Of a stretch of 64,000 bases of DNA, positions 34,861 through 42,712 are shown piece after piece. The stretch spans positions 19,057 through 83,056 of the forward strand of contig NZ_AULJ01000032.1 in assembly GCF_000425225.1 (NCBI RefSeq). Direction: 5' to 3'. The notes beneath the pieces are model-generated. The model made no database searches, had not been told where the DNA came from, and worked only from the letters and a program-made list of their open reading frames with translations. This DNA is from Pontibacillus marinus BH030004 = DSM 16465 (GTDB lineage: Bacteria; Bacillota; Bacilli; Bacillales; BH030062). The position numbers and the translations under genes were made by a program. Every line of letters begins with the position of its first letter. Positions within the stretch are counted from its first letter, which is position 1.

Positions 34861-35292
34861 TTACATATTTGGTGTAACATACATATTATCTATCTTTATC
34901 AACTTTACTTCATTTTTGGAATTCTTTTCTTTATTAAAGGATGCAGGGATAATTTTTAATTTCACTACAGCTTTTCCTTTAGTTCTTTCTCCATATATTT
35001 CATAATTATTGTAATTGATTAAATAATGGACCTCATACCATTTAGGAGTGGACTTATCTTGTACTAATGTTACTCGTAGAATATCTTTCTTATTATAACT
35101 CCAATCGATATTTGAGCCTAGCTTTTCATGTAATATTTCAGTTAAATCTGGCTCTATTAATGATTTAAACATATCATGAGTTGTAGCATAGGACTTAAGG
35201 TGATGAAAATCATCCTTCTTAGAATTAACGGCTATAGGAATATTCATCAGGAATAATATTAAGGTCATAAAGATTATTAAAACCCTTTTCAT
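34861..35292 (-). CDS. Secreted protein, possibly DUF3888-like
   Basis: An N-terminal signal peptide (KRVLIIFMTLILFLMNIPIA) precedes a ~120-residue outside domain with SLIEPDLTEILHEKLG and WYEVHYLINYNNYEIYGERT. This layout recalls small secreted DUF3888 proteins of Bacillus; the match is by eye and weak. It is the only gene on the minus strand within the cassette region and faces R1 tail-to-tail. GGTGAAC precedes the ATG at low strength. Confidence 0.5.
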   Translation of the reverse strand: MKRVLIIFMTLILFLMNIPIAVNSKKDDFHHLKSYATTHDMFKSLIEPDLTEILHEKLGSNIDWSYNKKDILRVTLVQDKSTPKWYEVHYLINYNNYEIYGERTKGKAVVKLKIIPASFNKEKNSKNEVKLIKIDNMYVTPNM

Positions 35293-35772
35293 AAAATGTT
35301 CACCTCATTATTTATTTGTTTTAAACGGAATCTTTACCTTTTCTATTTAAAACGTATTGTTATTTTTTACTCTTGAAGAAAGTTTATTCGTTATATCTTA
35401 TGTACGGGCTATTTCTTATGCAAGATTTAGAAATGATCTCTTCAGCAAAATGGGTGACGATTACTGAACAAAAGCAGTAGCTTTTTTGATTAAGGGGGGC
35501 GTTAGTTAAAGAGCACATATGTGATTTATCTCGATTTCAAGTTTTCAGTAAACGGGCGCAAACCTGGAATAAGGTTATGCCCTTTATATTTGTCTTGATC
35601 GTATAAATAAGGATAATTAATTGGTTATTTATGTTGAAATTTTAATTAGTTTGTTAACAAATGTACTTAAGCTAACTGGGAGTTATGTGGAAGAAGGATA
35701 TTTTACTTCTGTTGAAGAAGTAATTTAAATAAATGCTCTTTCAAGTTAATGCAGTGGTAGGGGATATTAAAT
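35293..35772. other. Long intergenic region containing module R2
   Basis: The first ~190 bases, upstream of the inverted gene, hold nothing I recognise except its presumed promoter. The rest is module R2 and a 130-base leader to the next gene, with no coding frame. Confidence 0.45.
35522..35640 (+). repeat. Intergenic module copy R2 (terminator plus promoter)
   Basis: The left block is GATTTATCTCGATTTCAAG, followed by AAACGGGCGC and a hairpin CGCAAACCT/AGGTTATGC with TTTAT. Next is TTTGTCTTGATCGTATAAAT, and the -10-like TGTTGAAAT at 35632-35640. The gene start is 133 bases further on. Confidence 0.8.
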
Positions 35773-36171
35773 ATGGATCTGAAATTAATAGAAAATGAAA
35801 ATGAGCTCAGGATCACCATTTATAACGGAGTATGCTTAAATGAATATCAAGACTTAGCTAAAAGATGGAATGAAATGTTGTCGTTTGTTCACCATGAATT
35901 GTTGGACTATATCCATGATGATAGTTTGTGTTTTGATGACAGTGAAGATTCATTTCCAGTACGTAGCAAATTAACAGGAAATTATTATATAAATTCTGTT
36001 TCTTATATTAATCACGTTAATCCAGTGGGATATCAGATTATGATAGAAACAAGACTTACAGAACATATACCGACAGGTGAGGATGATTATTTAGGGTTAG
36101 AAGTGACTTTATTTACAAGGTCTGTGAATCATAATTTTGAAGTATGGAGTATCGATAGCTCTTCAATTTAG
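35773..36171 (+). CDS. Hypothetical protein, 132 aa
   Basis: This acidic soluble protein has no signal peptide. Recognisable blocks are LKLIENENELRITIYNG, RWNEMLSFVHHELLDYIHDD and a beta-rich C-terminal half (YQIMIETRLTEHIP, LGLEVTLFTRS). I do not recognise the family. Size, acidity and context would suit an immunity protein, but this is inference. GGTAGGGGAT precedes the ATG, and R2 and R3 flank it. Confidence 0.55.
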   Translation: MDLKLIENENELRITIYNGVCLNEYQDLAKRWNEMLSFVHHELLDYIHDDSLCFDDSEDSFPVRSKLTGNYYINSVSYINHVNPVGYQIMIETRLTEHIPTGEDDYLGLEVTLFTRSVNHNFEVWSIDSSSI

Positions 36172-36240
36172 AAATACCGTTTATTTCAAAGATTAACATA
36201 TGGATAAATGAAAATATTTTTAGTTGAAGATCATATTTTT

Positions 36241-36362
36241 AATTTATCTCGAATTCAAGTGTTCATTAATCGGGCGCAATTCTGGAGTAAGGAAAGCCCG
36301 TTTTTTATTTATCTTGATATATTATAACCTCTAGGTTTAACTGGATATTTGTATGTTATAAG
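36241..36362 (+). repeat. Intergenic module copy R3 (terminator plus promoter)
   Basis: AATTTATCTCGAATTCAAG is the best-preserved left block. It is followed by CGGGCGC, a hairpin closed by GGGC/GCCC, TTTTTTATTTATCTTGAT, and a -10-like TGTTATAAG at 36354-36362, 80 bases before the next start. Confidence 0.85.
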
Positions 36363-36442
36363 AATTGAATTAGTTGTGAGAAAATGTACCTATACTAAGG
36401 GCTAGTTGAGTTAAAAAGAGAAGTACGAAATGTGGTGATGTT

Positions 36443-36649
36443 ATGAATGATAATTCTTCCTATCAATGTTGTTTTTGTGATAAGAGGATAATATCAAAAA
36501 AACCAGATATTACTTCAATTATAGTAGTATCTAATTGGGATAAGGCTAGTGATACTCAGCAGGAACAACAAATGTTTTGTCATATGGAATGTTTGAAGAA
36601 ATCAGTTTCAGACAATTTCCCTTTATATATCGCTGATTTAGAAGATTAA
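36443..36649 (+). CDS. Small zinc-ribbon-like protein, 68 aa
   Basis: The 68-residue protein starts NDNSSYQCCFCDKRI and later has MFCHMECLKKSV, so a CxxC...CHxxC set could bind zinc. It ends with an acidic tail. Similar short cysteine/histidine proteins occur among immunity-type genes in Bacillaceae, but I cannot name the family. GGTGATG precedes the ATG. It lies between R3 and R4. Confidence 0.6.
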   Translation: MNDNSSYQCCFCDKRIISKKPDITSIIVVSNWDKASDTQQEQQMFCHMECLKKSVSDNFPLYIADLED

Positions 36650-36701
36650 AATGTGTGAAAATGAATTTAAACTATTTGGTTAGGGTAAACGTTCATTTTG
36701 A

Positions 36702-36770
36702 TAATTATCTTGAATTCAAGTGTTCATGATAAGGGCGCGATTCTGAAAACAGAATGTGTCTTTTTATTAG
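36702..36770 (+). repeat. Intergenic module copy R4
   Basis: TAATTATCTTGAATTCAAG leads to AAGGGCGCG. The hairpin is GATTCTG/CAGAATG with an AAAA loop (36738-36755), then GTCTTTTTATT. The stem sequence differs from its neighbours but still pairs. Confidence 0.8.
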
Positions 36771-36866
36771 CTAATTTTGAGGAGAGAAAGGATTTTTTAA
36801 TACCTGTATTGAAATTGTGGTTTATGCAATAACAGGCAGTCCTTAAGAAAGAATAGGTGGTGTGAT

Positions 36867-37124
36867 ATGTTTCAAATGTTTGTTGGTTTTATCGTAGTTT
36901 TTATAAATATTACAGCACTTTTTTCATTACTTTTAAATCGAAAGTATTTATTTTTTCTTTTACTGCTCTTACTTTTTATTAGTCATCAATACATAGGTTT
37001 TCTGGGTATTTGGGGAGCTAATAATTCCTTGATTTTCTTATACTATGTTCTCTTAATAATAAGCATAATAGTATCAATATTTGGGTTTAAAATAGGGTTT
37101 AATAAAACTAAGGAAATTCAATAA
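36867..37124 (+). CDS. Small membrane protein, 85 aa
   Basis: Three hydrophobic segments (MFVGFIVVFINITALFSLLL, YLFFLLLLLLFISHQYIGF, FLYYVLLIISIIVSIFGF) make this a small integral membrane protein with a short basic C-terminus. No family is recognised. GGTGGTGTG precedes the ATG. R4 and R5 flank it. Confidence 0.6.
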   Translation: MFQMFVGFIVVFINITALFSLLLNRKYLFFLLLLLLFISHQYIGFLGIWGANNSLIFLYYVLLIISIIVSIFGFKIGFNKTKEIQ

Positions 37125-37151
37125 ACAGAGATAAGATCTGATTAGAGTTTC

Positions 37152-37268
37152 AATTATCTTGAGTTCAAGTCTTCCACAATCGGGCGCTTTCCTGGAGTAA
37201 GGGAAGCCCTCTTTATTTGTCTAGGTTTGTACATAAGTGCAAGTAATTATGGATATTTGTGTTAAAAT
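37152..37268 (+). repeat. Intergenic module copy R5 (terminator plus promoter)
   Basis: AATTATCTTGAGTTCAAG leads to ATCGGGCGC. The hairpin is GCTTTCC/GGGAAGC with one G-T pair, then CTCTTTATTTGTC. A perfect extended -10, TGTTAAAAT, lies at 37260-37268, 77 bases before the next ATG. Confidence 0.85.
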
Positions 37269-37345
37269 TTAAATTAAATTTAAAAGAGATGTGATAAAGC
37301 AAACTTGCAGGTATTTGGACAAGAAAAAAATAATAGGGGGTTAAA

Positions 37346-37522
37346 ATGATGAATGAACAATTAAAAATATATGTTACTTTTCTTATTGTAATTCCTATTT
37401 TAGTAACATTTTTCTTTGGAGCAATTGATTTGGTTCCAGAAGAACTAAAAGGCGTAATTTATTTTCTATCTCTTATTTCAACTCATTTAATAACCAGTAA
37501 GGTACAAGAAATTGTAAAGTAA
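37346..37522 (+). CDS. Small membrane peptide, 58 aa
   Basis: MMNEQLKIYVTFLIVIPILV begins a 58-residue peptide with two membrane segments (the second is GVIYFLSLISTHLI) joined by a short acidic loop. AATAGGGGG precedes the ATG. It is flanked by R5 and R6 as a complete cassette. Function unknown. Confidence 0.55.
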   Translation: MMNEQLKIYVTFLIVIPILVTFFFGAIDLVPEELKGVIYFLSLISTHLITSKVQEIVK

Positions 37523-37548
37523 TGGATGTTAGTTGAATGATATAAAAG

Positions 37549-37600
37549 TTTATATCGAAATCAAGTATTCCGCATTAAGGCGCTTTTGTTTTATAACGTC
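37549..37600 (+). repeat. Intergenic module copy R6 (partial)
   Basis: TTATATCGAAATCAAGTATT leads to TTAAGGCGCTTTTGTTTTATAACG. The left block is clear; the hairpin and promoter half are degraded. It shows that the frame opening at 37533 is not coding at its 5' end. Confidence 0.7.
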
Positions 37601-37652
37601 AGCTAATTGGTCAGTTGAAAGTCCAATTATCAAAAAGGGGGCTAACTCTGGC

Positions 37653-37799
37653 ATGAGGGATTGGTTGAGACACTTTTTTTTATTTTGGAGAGATATTGAT
37701 GGGAATTTCAGTTGGTCTAGTATCATCATGTTTATTGTTGCATTTTTCTTACCGACTATATATTTCTTTATTCAAATCCTTGAATGGTTAGGGGATTAG
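37653..37799 (+). CDS. Small membrane peptide, 48 aa
   Basis: The frame is open from 37533, but bases 37549-37600 are module R6. I therefore start at the ATG at 37653, after AAAAAGGGGG. The product is RDWLRHFFLFWRDIDGNF followed by one membrane helix (IIMFIVAFFLPTIYFFIQIL). No family recognised. Confidence 0.5.
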   Translation: MRDWLRHFFLFWRDIDGNFSWSSIIMFIVAFFLPTIYFFIQILEWLGD

Positions 37800-37883
37800 T
37801 AGTAAATAGGTTTTAATGAATGTTGTCTGCTACGCTAAATAGGAGGGATCATTATCAGGTATTACATTCTTTATGGGATTGTT

Positions 37884-38141
37884 ATGTTTCTGGTTTATGC
37901 TACCGCTATAATAATAGGGACACAAATCATGGGACCGGCTACTTTAACTTTGATATTCTATCTAGTTTATGGGCTACCTGTTTTCATATTATACTCTGTA
38001 TTTGTTAGGTTGAGTAAAGTCTCAAACGAATCTGTTTCTCAAGTATCTTTTCAATTGGTCATACTGTTAGGTGTGATTATGTTAATAGGGAACATTTGGC
38101 TTTACACAGGTAGTTATATTTTTATAAATAGGGACCTTTAG
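37884..38141 (+). CDS. Small membrane protein, 85 aa or longer
   Basis: Three hydrophobic segments (FLVYATAIIIGTQIMG, TLIFYLVYGLPVFILYSVFV, FQLVILLGVIMLIGNIWL) make this an integral membrane protein. The ATG at 37884 has no good ribosome site. AGGAGGG at 37841-37847 is instead correctly placed for in-frame ATT (37851) or ATC (37854) codons, which would add 10-11 residues. The true start codon may thus be non-standard, or mutated from ATG. R7 lies just downstream. Confidence 0.5.
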   Translation: MFLVYATAIIIGTQIMGPATLTLIFYLVYGLPVFILYSVFVRLSKVSNESVSQVSFQLVILLGVIMLIGNIWLYTGSYIFINRDL

Positions 38142-38165
38142 TTTCTCTTGTTATTTATCATAAAA

Positions 38166-38240
38166 AATTTATCCTGAATTCCAGTATTCCTCTATAGGGC
38201 GCTTTTTTGTAATAAACAGGGGCGTTCTTTTTTATTTGAT
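38166..38240 (+). repeat. Intergenic module copy R7
   Basis: ATTTATCCTGAATTCCAG leads to ATAGGGCGC. A hairpin of GCGCTTTTTTGT with AACAGGGGCG is imperfect, followed by TTCTTTTTTATTTGAT. The promoter half is weak (TTTAGTTTTAACAAAG). Confidence 0.7.
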
Positions 38241-38345
38241 ATTTAGTTTTAACAAAGATACAAATTTAACGATATTACTGTTGAGGTGAATTAAATAATA
38301 AGGATTATATTTACATAGTTACTCTTAAAAGAAAAGGTGATTTTA

Positions 38346-38804
38346 ATGAGCAAAGTATTTGAAGATACTTTCAGTGAATTACAAGCAGATATGATAGCAA
38401 TTTGTTTGAAGTATGTAGATAATAGAGCGTAAAAAATATTTATATATTGTTCATTTGAAGAAGGTGCTATCTCTAACGATTTCTTTTATTGTATAAATGG
38501 AAGAGTTGTTATGAATCATAAATTGAATGAGGTATTAGAAGCTAATAACAACGATTTACAATACGATACTTCAGTTGATCGGCAAAGAGTAGTTCTGAGA
38601 ATCATCAATGATAATATTAAGAAAATAAATGATTTATGTAATGAACATAGAAGAGATATGCCTACTGAGATAAAGTTAGTTTATAATGTCGAAAACAATA
38701 GCTTAGAGGCAGATTATAAATATGAAAATGTCTATTCTAATAATCCTCTAAAAACCGCTGTTGATGTAGCTGAGGAATGGTTTGAAGAAATAAAGAATGG
38801 TTAA
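38346..38804 (+). pseudogene. YezG-family (DUF600) immunity protein, one in-frame stop
   Basis: From the ATG at 38346 a 153-codon frame encodes a protein like the YezG-type immunity family. The reading is SKVFEDTFSELQADMIAICL, then KIFIYCSFEEGAISNDFFY, GRVVMNHKLNEVLEAN, PTEIKLVYNVENNSLEADYK and DVAEEWFEEI. It is broken by a single TAA at 38430-38432, after DNRA, with no frame change. Restart at the ATG at 38511 would give 97 residues. AAAGGTG precedes the first ATG. In B. subtilis, YezG neutralises the YeeF LXG toxin; no toxin gene lies nearby here. Confidence 0.75.
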
Positions 38805-38878
38805 AAATAATTGAGAACCTTGTTTGAATGTATAGCACTTGTAAAAATTTTTCTTCACCTATATTTTCAATGAGAGAT

Positions 38879-38996
38879 AATTTATCTCAACTTCAAGACT
38901 TCAGTGAACGGGCGCTTTCCTGGGATAAGGAAAGCCTTTTAATTTGTCTTAATTGCACAGTTTATTAGGTTATTATCTGGATATTCATTTTAAAAT
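38879..38996 (+). repeat. Intergenic module copy R8 (terminator plus promoter)
   Basis: AATTTATCTCAACTTCAAG leads to GAACGGGCGC. A perfect stem GCTTTCC/GGAAAGC follows, then CTTTTAATTTGTCTT, and TCTGGATATTCATT with -10 TAAAAT at 38991-38996, 64 bases before the next start. Confidence 0.85.
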
Positions 38997-39060
38997 TTCA
39001 ACTAGATTGTAAATTAAATGTATTAAACAGAAAAGGATTAAGAAACATATAGGAGGATAA

Positions 39061-39618
39061 TTGCCATTGATATTAAAAAGACTCCCCCAATTTACAATGC
39101 ACTTACTGTTGATATCACTTGTTTTTATATTTATAGGTTGCAGCAATGAATCACCTGAAGAGGCAATACACAATGGTTGGTCTGGCGAAATAGAAGTAAA
39201 TGATATTATATCTAAACAGGAAACAAATCATGGAACATTCGTTTTCTTTTCTGCCTATGATGTAGACGGAAATGATAAGTTTGAAAGAGTTGGGGTTGCC
39301 TTAATGGATAAAAATAGTGATTCAGACTGGGAATTAAACGATTCCACAATAGACACAGTTGCAAGCGACTCATTTGCTGCACATCACAAAATATTACATA
39401 TTGAAAATGAAAAAGGAAAAGTAATAGAAATACCGATAGCATTCGGAAAGGTGGGAGATATAAATATTTCTTCTGTTACAGCAGAAGTTAATAACGAGAT
39501 TGAGAAGATAGAAATCATACCTATAAACTCAGGTCGTTATTTTTATAAAGTTAACGCTTGGGGACCAATAAAGGCATTAGATAAAAATGGGAAAGTTATC
39601 GACCAATACGGATTCTAA
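39061..39618 (+). CDS. Lipoprotein, 185 aa
   Basis: A TTG start follows AGGAGG (39051-39056). The lipoprotein signal reads FTMHLLLISLVFIFIGCSN. The mature domain of about 155 residues is beta-rich and acidic (GTFVFFSAYDVDGNDKFERV, GKVIEIPIAFGKVGDI, RYFYKVNAWGPIKALDKNG) and suits an extracellular beta-sandwich. The family is not recognised. R8 supplies the promoter and R9 the terminator. Confidence 0.6.
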   Translation: MPLILKRLPQFTMHLLLISLVFIFIGCSNESPEEAIHNGWSGEIEVNDIISKQETNHGTFVFFSAYDVDGNDKFERVGVALMDKNSDSDWELNDSTIDTVASDSFAAHHKILHIENEKGKVIEIPIAFGKVGDINISSVTAEVNNEIEKIEIIPINSGRYFYKVNAWGPIKALDKNGKVIDQYGF

Positions 39619-39651
39619 TCTTCAAGTGTAGCGTGTTATAGTTTATGAAAA

Positions 39652-39783
39652 AAATATCTCGAAATCAAGTGTTACGTTAAAGGGCGCAATTCTTTAATAA
39701 GAATTAGCGTCTTTTTTGTATTTTCGGAAAGGTAAAGGCAGAAAAATTCTCTTCGCAATCTGATTGGGTAATTATGTTAAAAT
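39652..39783 (+). repeat. Intergenic module copy R9 (terminator plus promoter)
   Basis: AAATATCTCGAAATCAAG leads to TAAAGGGCGC. The stem is CAATTCTT/AAGAATTAG, then CGTCTTTTTTGTA. A perfect extended -10, TGTTAAAAT, lies at 39775-39783, 80 bases before the next start. Confidence 0.85.
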
Positions 39784-39863
39784 AGAGAAACATTGTGAAA
39801 AAATGAAGAACTGTGGTTGCAATATACTACAATTAGATTCTTTTAAATTAGGAGGTTTTCTAG

Positions 39864-40532
39864 TTGAAGAAGGGGATGTGGATAAGTTTTCTGCTCTTTT
39901 TTGTTCTTAGTTTATTTAGCTTCATTCAATATATGGAGAATAGGCAATATGAAAAATATCTCTCACAACAGCTTTTCAACGATGTATCGAGCGTTGCATG
40001 GTCCACGACGCTAAACAGTTTTTTATTAGATGATTTGATGACAGAAAAGAAAATAAATAGCAATCAACTTGCTATAATGAAATCACATTATAAAAGGATG
40101 ACCGAAAGTTCTCGGACCATTGTTGAGTTAGCGGAATCACTCGGACTAATAGATGAAGAATATCCGTCTAGCCCATATCCGGTGTATATGGTTGTTGAAT
40201 TCAGGGAATTTGTTAAAAGCCTTGAAAAGCAGATGGAGAAAGAAAGTCTATCATTGTCAAATGAAGATATAGAACGATTACATGTGATGAAAGAATTGAA
40301 TCAGGTATGGTTTACGGCAGTACAAGATCATATTCAAGGAGTTCATGTCCCAGATGAGGATCAAGTTATAAACGGAGGTGTAAGCTCAATGGATAACGGG
40401 GTCACTACCGACATATACAAGGATGTTTATTGGGGCGTTATTATTAATAATAAGGATTGGGTCAATATGGTTAAGCAAATACAGGGGGATTCCCAATCAT
40501 TTGAGGATGAGATTGAGCAATTTTTTAGATGA
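39864..40532 (+). CDS. Membrane-anchored hypothetical protein, 222 aa
   Basis: A TTG start follows AGGAGG. One N-terminal helix (WISFLLFFVLSLFSFIQYM) anchors a helical outside domain rich in Glu, Lys and Ser, ending in an acidic tail. It recalls the architecture of the 192-residue protein at 32986, but the sequences do not align clearly by eye. No family recognised. Confidence 0.6.
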   Translation: MKKGMWISFLLFFVLSLFSFIQYMENRQYEKYLSQQLFNDVSSVAWSTTLNSFLLDDLMTEKKINSNQLAIMKSHYKRMTESSRTIVELAESLGLIDEEYPSSPYPVYMVVEFREFVKSLEKQMEKESLSLSNEDIERLHVMKELNQVWFTAVQDHIQGVHVPDEDQVINGGVSSMDNGVTTDIYKDVYWGVIINNKDWVNMVKQIQGDSQSFEDEIEQFFR

Positions 40533-40626
40533 GTTCAAGGTAGGTAAGAAGACTGTTCTAATAAAATGATCAATTCAATTTACAATTTATTTAACTAAAA
40601 CGTGCAATAGTTGAGAGCATATATGC

Positions 40627-40745
40627 AGTTTATATCGAATTCAATTCTTCTGCTTTTGAGCGCTTTTCTGGAATAAGGAAAGGCTTTTTAATTTGTATCG
40701 CTCGTATAATATCGTGAGTTATCAACTGGATATTTGTGTTAAAAT
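40627..40745 (+). repeat. Intergenic module copy R10 (terminator plus promoter)
   Basis: AGTTTATATCGAATTCAA leads to TTTTGAGCGC. The stem is GCTTTTC/GGAAAGGC with one wobble, then TTTTTAATTTGTATCG. ATCAACTGGATATTTG is followed by a perfect TGTTAAAAT at 40737-40745, 70 bases before the next start. CTTCAACTAACG also follows. Confidence 0.88.
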
Positions 40746-40815
40746 TTGAATTAGATTGTGAAGAAAAGATCTTCAACTAACGAGGCAGGTTGATGTAATA
40801 AGAGAGGGGGATAGT

Positions 40816-41001
40816 GTGGTCTTAATTCTTTTATTCATAATTCTTATATTACTTATAGGTGCTTGGGGAGTTATAATTGATAACAATAGAAAAGTCACTA
40901 AGATAGCAAATAAAATGGACATATTCGATATTGAAGATAAAAAAATTCCTGATGAAGAAATTGAAAAAGAATTAGAAAATTATAACAATGAGGATAAATA
41001 G
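40816..41001 (+). CDS. Small single-span membrane protein, 61 aa
   Basis: A GTG start after AGAGAGGGGG gives one N-terminal membrane helix (VLILLFIILILLIGAWGVII) and a very acidic tail (DIEDKKIPDEEIEKELEN). It forms a compact cassette between R10 and R11. No family recognised. Confidence 0.6.
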   Translation: MVLILLFIILILLIGAWGVIIDNNRKVTKIANKMDIFDIEDKKIPDEEIEKELENYNNEDK

Positions 41002-41045
41002 TTAATTTACAACTAACGTGTGCAATCGGTGAAGAACATATTTGC

Positions 41046-41164
41046 AATTTATCTCGAAGTCAAATATTCAGCTTTAGGGCGCTTTTCTAGAATAAGAAAA
41101 GCTCTTTTTTATTTGTTTTGATCATAAATATAACTGATCACCAACTGGATATTTATGTTAAAAT
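41046..41164 (+). repeat. Intergenic module copy R11 (terminator plus promoter)
   Basis: CAATTTATCTCGAAGTCAA leads to TTTAGGGCGC. A perfect stem GCTTTTCT (41081-41088)/AGAAAAGC (41095-41102) follows, then TCTTTTTTATTTG, CCAACTGGATATTTA and TGTTAAAAT at 41156-41164. The next start is 112 bases on. Confidence 0.9.
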
Positions 41165-41275
41165 GTGAGGGGATTTAAATTTGGTGTTCTTCAACTAAAG
41201 GACAGGTTAGTATAGTTTGAAAGAGGTCATAAATAGGATAAAATTTACATAATAAATCATGTTAGAGGTGTTACA

Positions 41276-41821
41276 ATGGATGATACAATTAAGTCTTATT
41301 TTGCAAACCTTGAAGGGGAAGACAAAAATTTACAATATGAAGCATTTCAGAATATAATTAATGCAACCAAAGAAAAAGTAGACTGGTCTTATGAAGTATG
41401 GGATCAAATGATAGGTTGGCTTACTGATCGCGATAATCACCGTAGAGCCAGAGCAGGACAGTTTCTATCTGCTTTAGCAATCAGTGACCCTGAAAAACGG
41501 ATGCTTCATGATTTCCCGGCGTTATGGGAAGTAACAAAAGATTCAAAATTTGTAACAGCTCGCCATACTATACAATCAATTTGGAAAGTAGGATTAGCAG
41601 GACAAGAACAAAGAGAAATGCTTCTCGATCATATTATTGATAGGTTTAAAAATGGAATGGACGAAAAAAATTATACCTTGATTCGATACGATATGATTGT
41701 GGGGTTAAAAAAATTATATGATGAAGTAAAAGATGAGCAAATTAAGGAAATAGCAATGGATTTGATTGAGTACGAAGAAGATAGTAAATATCAAAAGAAA
41801 TATATGTCCGCTTGGAAATAA
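41276..41821 (+). CDS. HEAT-repeat-like helical protein, 181 aa
   Basis: The 181-residue soluble protein is almost entirely helical. Repeated helix pairs include YEVWDQMIGWLTDRDNHRRA, RAGQFLSALAISD, RHTIQSIWKVGLAG and DMIVGLKKLYDEVKD. This fits HEAT/ARM-type repeat proteins. AGAGGTG precedes the ATG. Such proteins act as protein-binding scaffolds and some serve as immunity proteins; nothing here fixes the partner. R11 and R12 flank it. Confidence 0.65.
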   Translation: MDDTIKSYFANLEGEDKNLQYEAFQNIINATKEKVDWSYEVWDQMIGWLTDRDNHRRARAGQFLSALAISDPEKRMLHDFPALWEVTKDSKFVTARHTIQSIWKVGLAGQEQREMLLDHIIDRFKNGMDEKNYTLIRYDMIVGLKKLYDEVKDEQIKEIAMDLIEYEEDSKYQKKYMSAWK

Positions 41822-41924
41822 GGAGTTATTAAATTTGGATTTTTCCCAAGCTTCCTTAATGGAATACATTGTGAATTATTTCACTTTAAGCTAAAGGATG
41901 CGTTAGTGGAAGATCATATTTGTA

Positions 41925-41990
41925 ATTTATCTCGAACTCAAGTCTTCTGTTAAAGAGCCCGAAACTTTAATAAGAATTGCGTTACTTAAA
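41925..41990 (+). repeat. Intergenic module copy R12
   Basis: AATTTATCTCGAACTCAAG leads to TTAAAGAGCCC. The stem GAAACTTTAATAAGAATTGC pairs only weakly and lacks a T-run. The promoter half is lost or replaced (TTATCGATTATACTG). Confidence 0.7.
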
Positions 41991-42041
41991 CAGAAAAATG
42001 TAATATTTCTTATCGATTATACTGTTGAGAGGGGGTTTAGA

Positions 42042-42632
42042 ATGAGAAAAAGATATATCGTAATTCTATTTTTAGTATTATTCTTGGTTATTCCATTTTC
42101 AGTACATACATTCTATGAAAAAAATGAAAGAATCTTTAAATTGAAGTCAGGGGGAGCAGCACCTATCTTATGGAAGCTAAGTGGAGGAACATATGAACTA
42201 GATAACGCCAAAATTATTAAACTTAAGGTCAAAAATAAAGATGAATACCTTTCAGAGAAGAAGATACATTTGACGGATTATTTTTATTACATTCCTAAAA
42301 CAAATGAAGTATTCTTTGGGATTTGGTACAATCATTGGAATGATTATGCTAAAAAGGATGGATCTAATTTTATAGTAATTGGTAAAAACAAAGATGGTGA
42401 AAAGCTGGAAGGTGTGCATGGGCCTAGTGCTACAGGTACTTTTGAACAATTTGAGTATCACACATTTAATCAAGTAGATGATATAAGCGAAATTAAACAA
42501 TTGATACTTCAGGTCAAACCTATTAATGACACTCCTGAAGGTTTTGAATTTGGGAAAACAATACAGTCAAAAATCAGCTTGGAAATTCAAAAGACTGGGA
42601 ATACAGACAACTTAAATGAGATACTGAATTAA
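42042..42632 (+). CDS. Exported hypothetical protein, 196 aa
   Basis: A signal sequence or anchor (YIVILFLVLFLVIPFSVHTF) precedes a ~170-residue outside domain with a beta-rich core (KIIKLKVKNKDEYLSEK, FYYIPKTNEVFFGIWYNHW) and a C-terminal strand region. There is no lipobox. AGAGGGGG precedes the ATG. Family unknown. Confidence 0.6.
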   Translation: MRKRYIVILFLVLFLVIPFSVHTFYEKNERIFKLKSGGAAPILWKLSGGTYELDNAKIIKLKVKNKDEYLSEKKIHLTDYFYYIPKTNEVFFGIWYNHWNDYAKKDGSNFIVIGKNKDGEKLEGVHGPSATGTFEQFEYHTFNQVDDISEIKQLILQVKPINDTPEGFEFGKTIQSKISLEIQKTGNTDNLNEILN

Positions 42633-42685
42633 ATATTGTTTAGTTGATTTGTTCAGTGGTAGTTTTTAATAATAAATATTATATA

Positions 42686-42712
42686 TGATCTTGAATTCAA
42701 GTATTCCCATAC
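42686..42712 (+). repeat. Intergenic module copy R13 (left block only)
   Basis: ATGATCTTGAATTCAAGTAT is kept, then the module breaks off into a coding-like fragment. Confidence 0.6.

Noticed and set aside
37533..37652. N-terminal extension of the 48-aa membrane peptide
   Set aside because: Bases 37549-37600 are a copy of the intergenic module, so translation of this part is unlikely.
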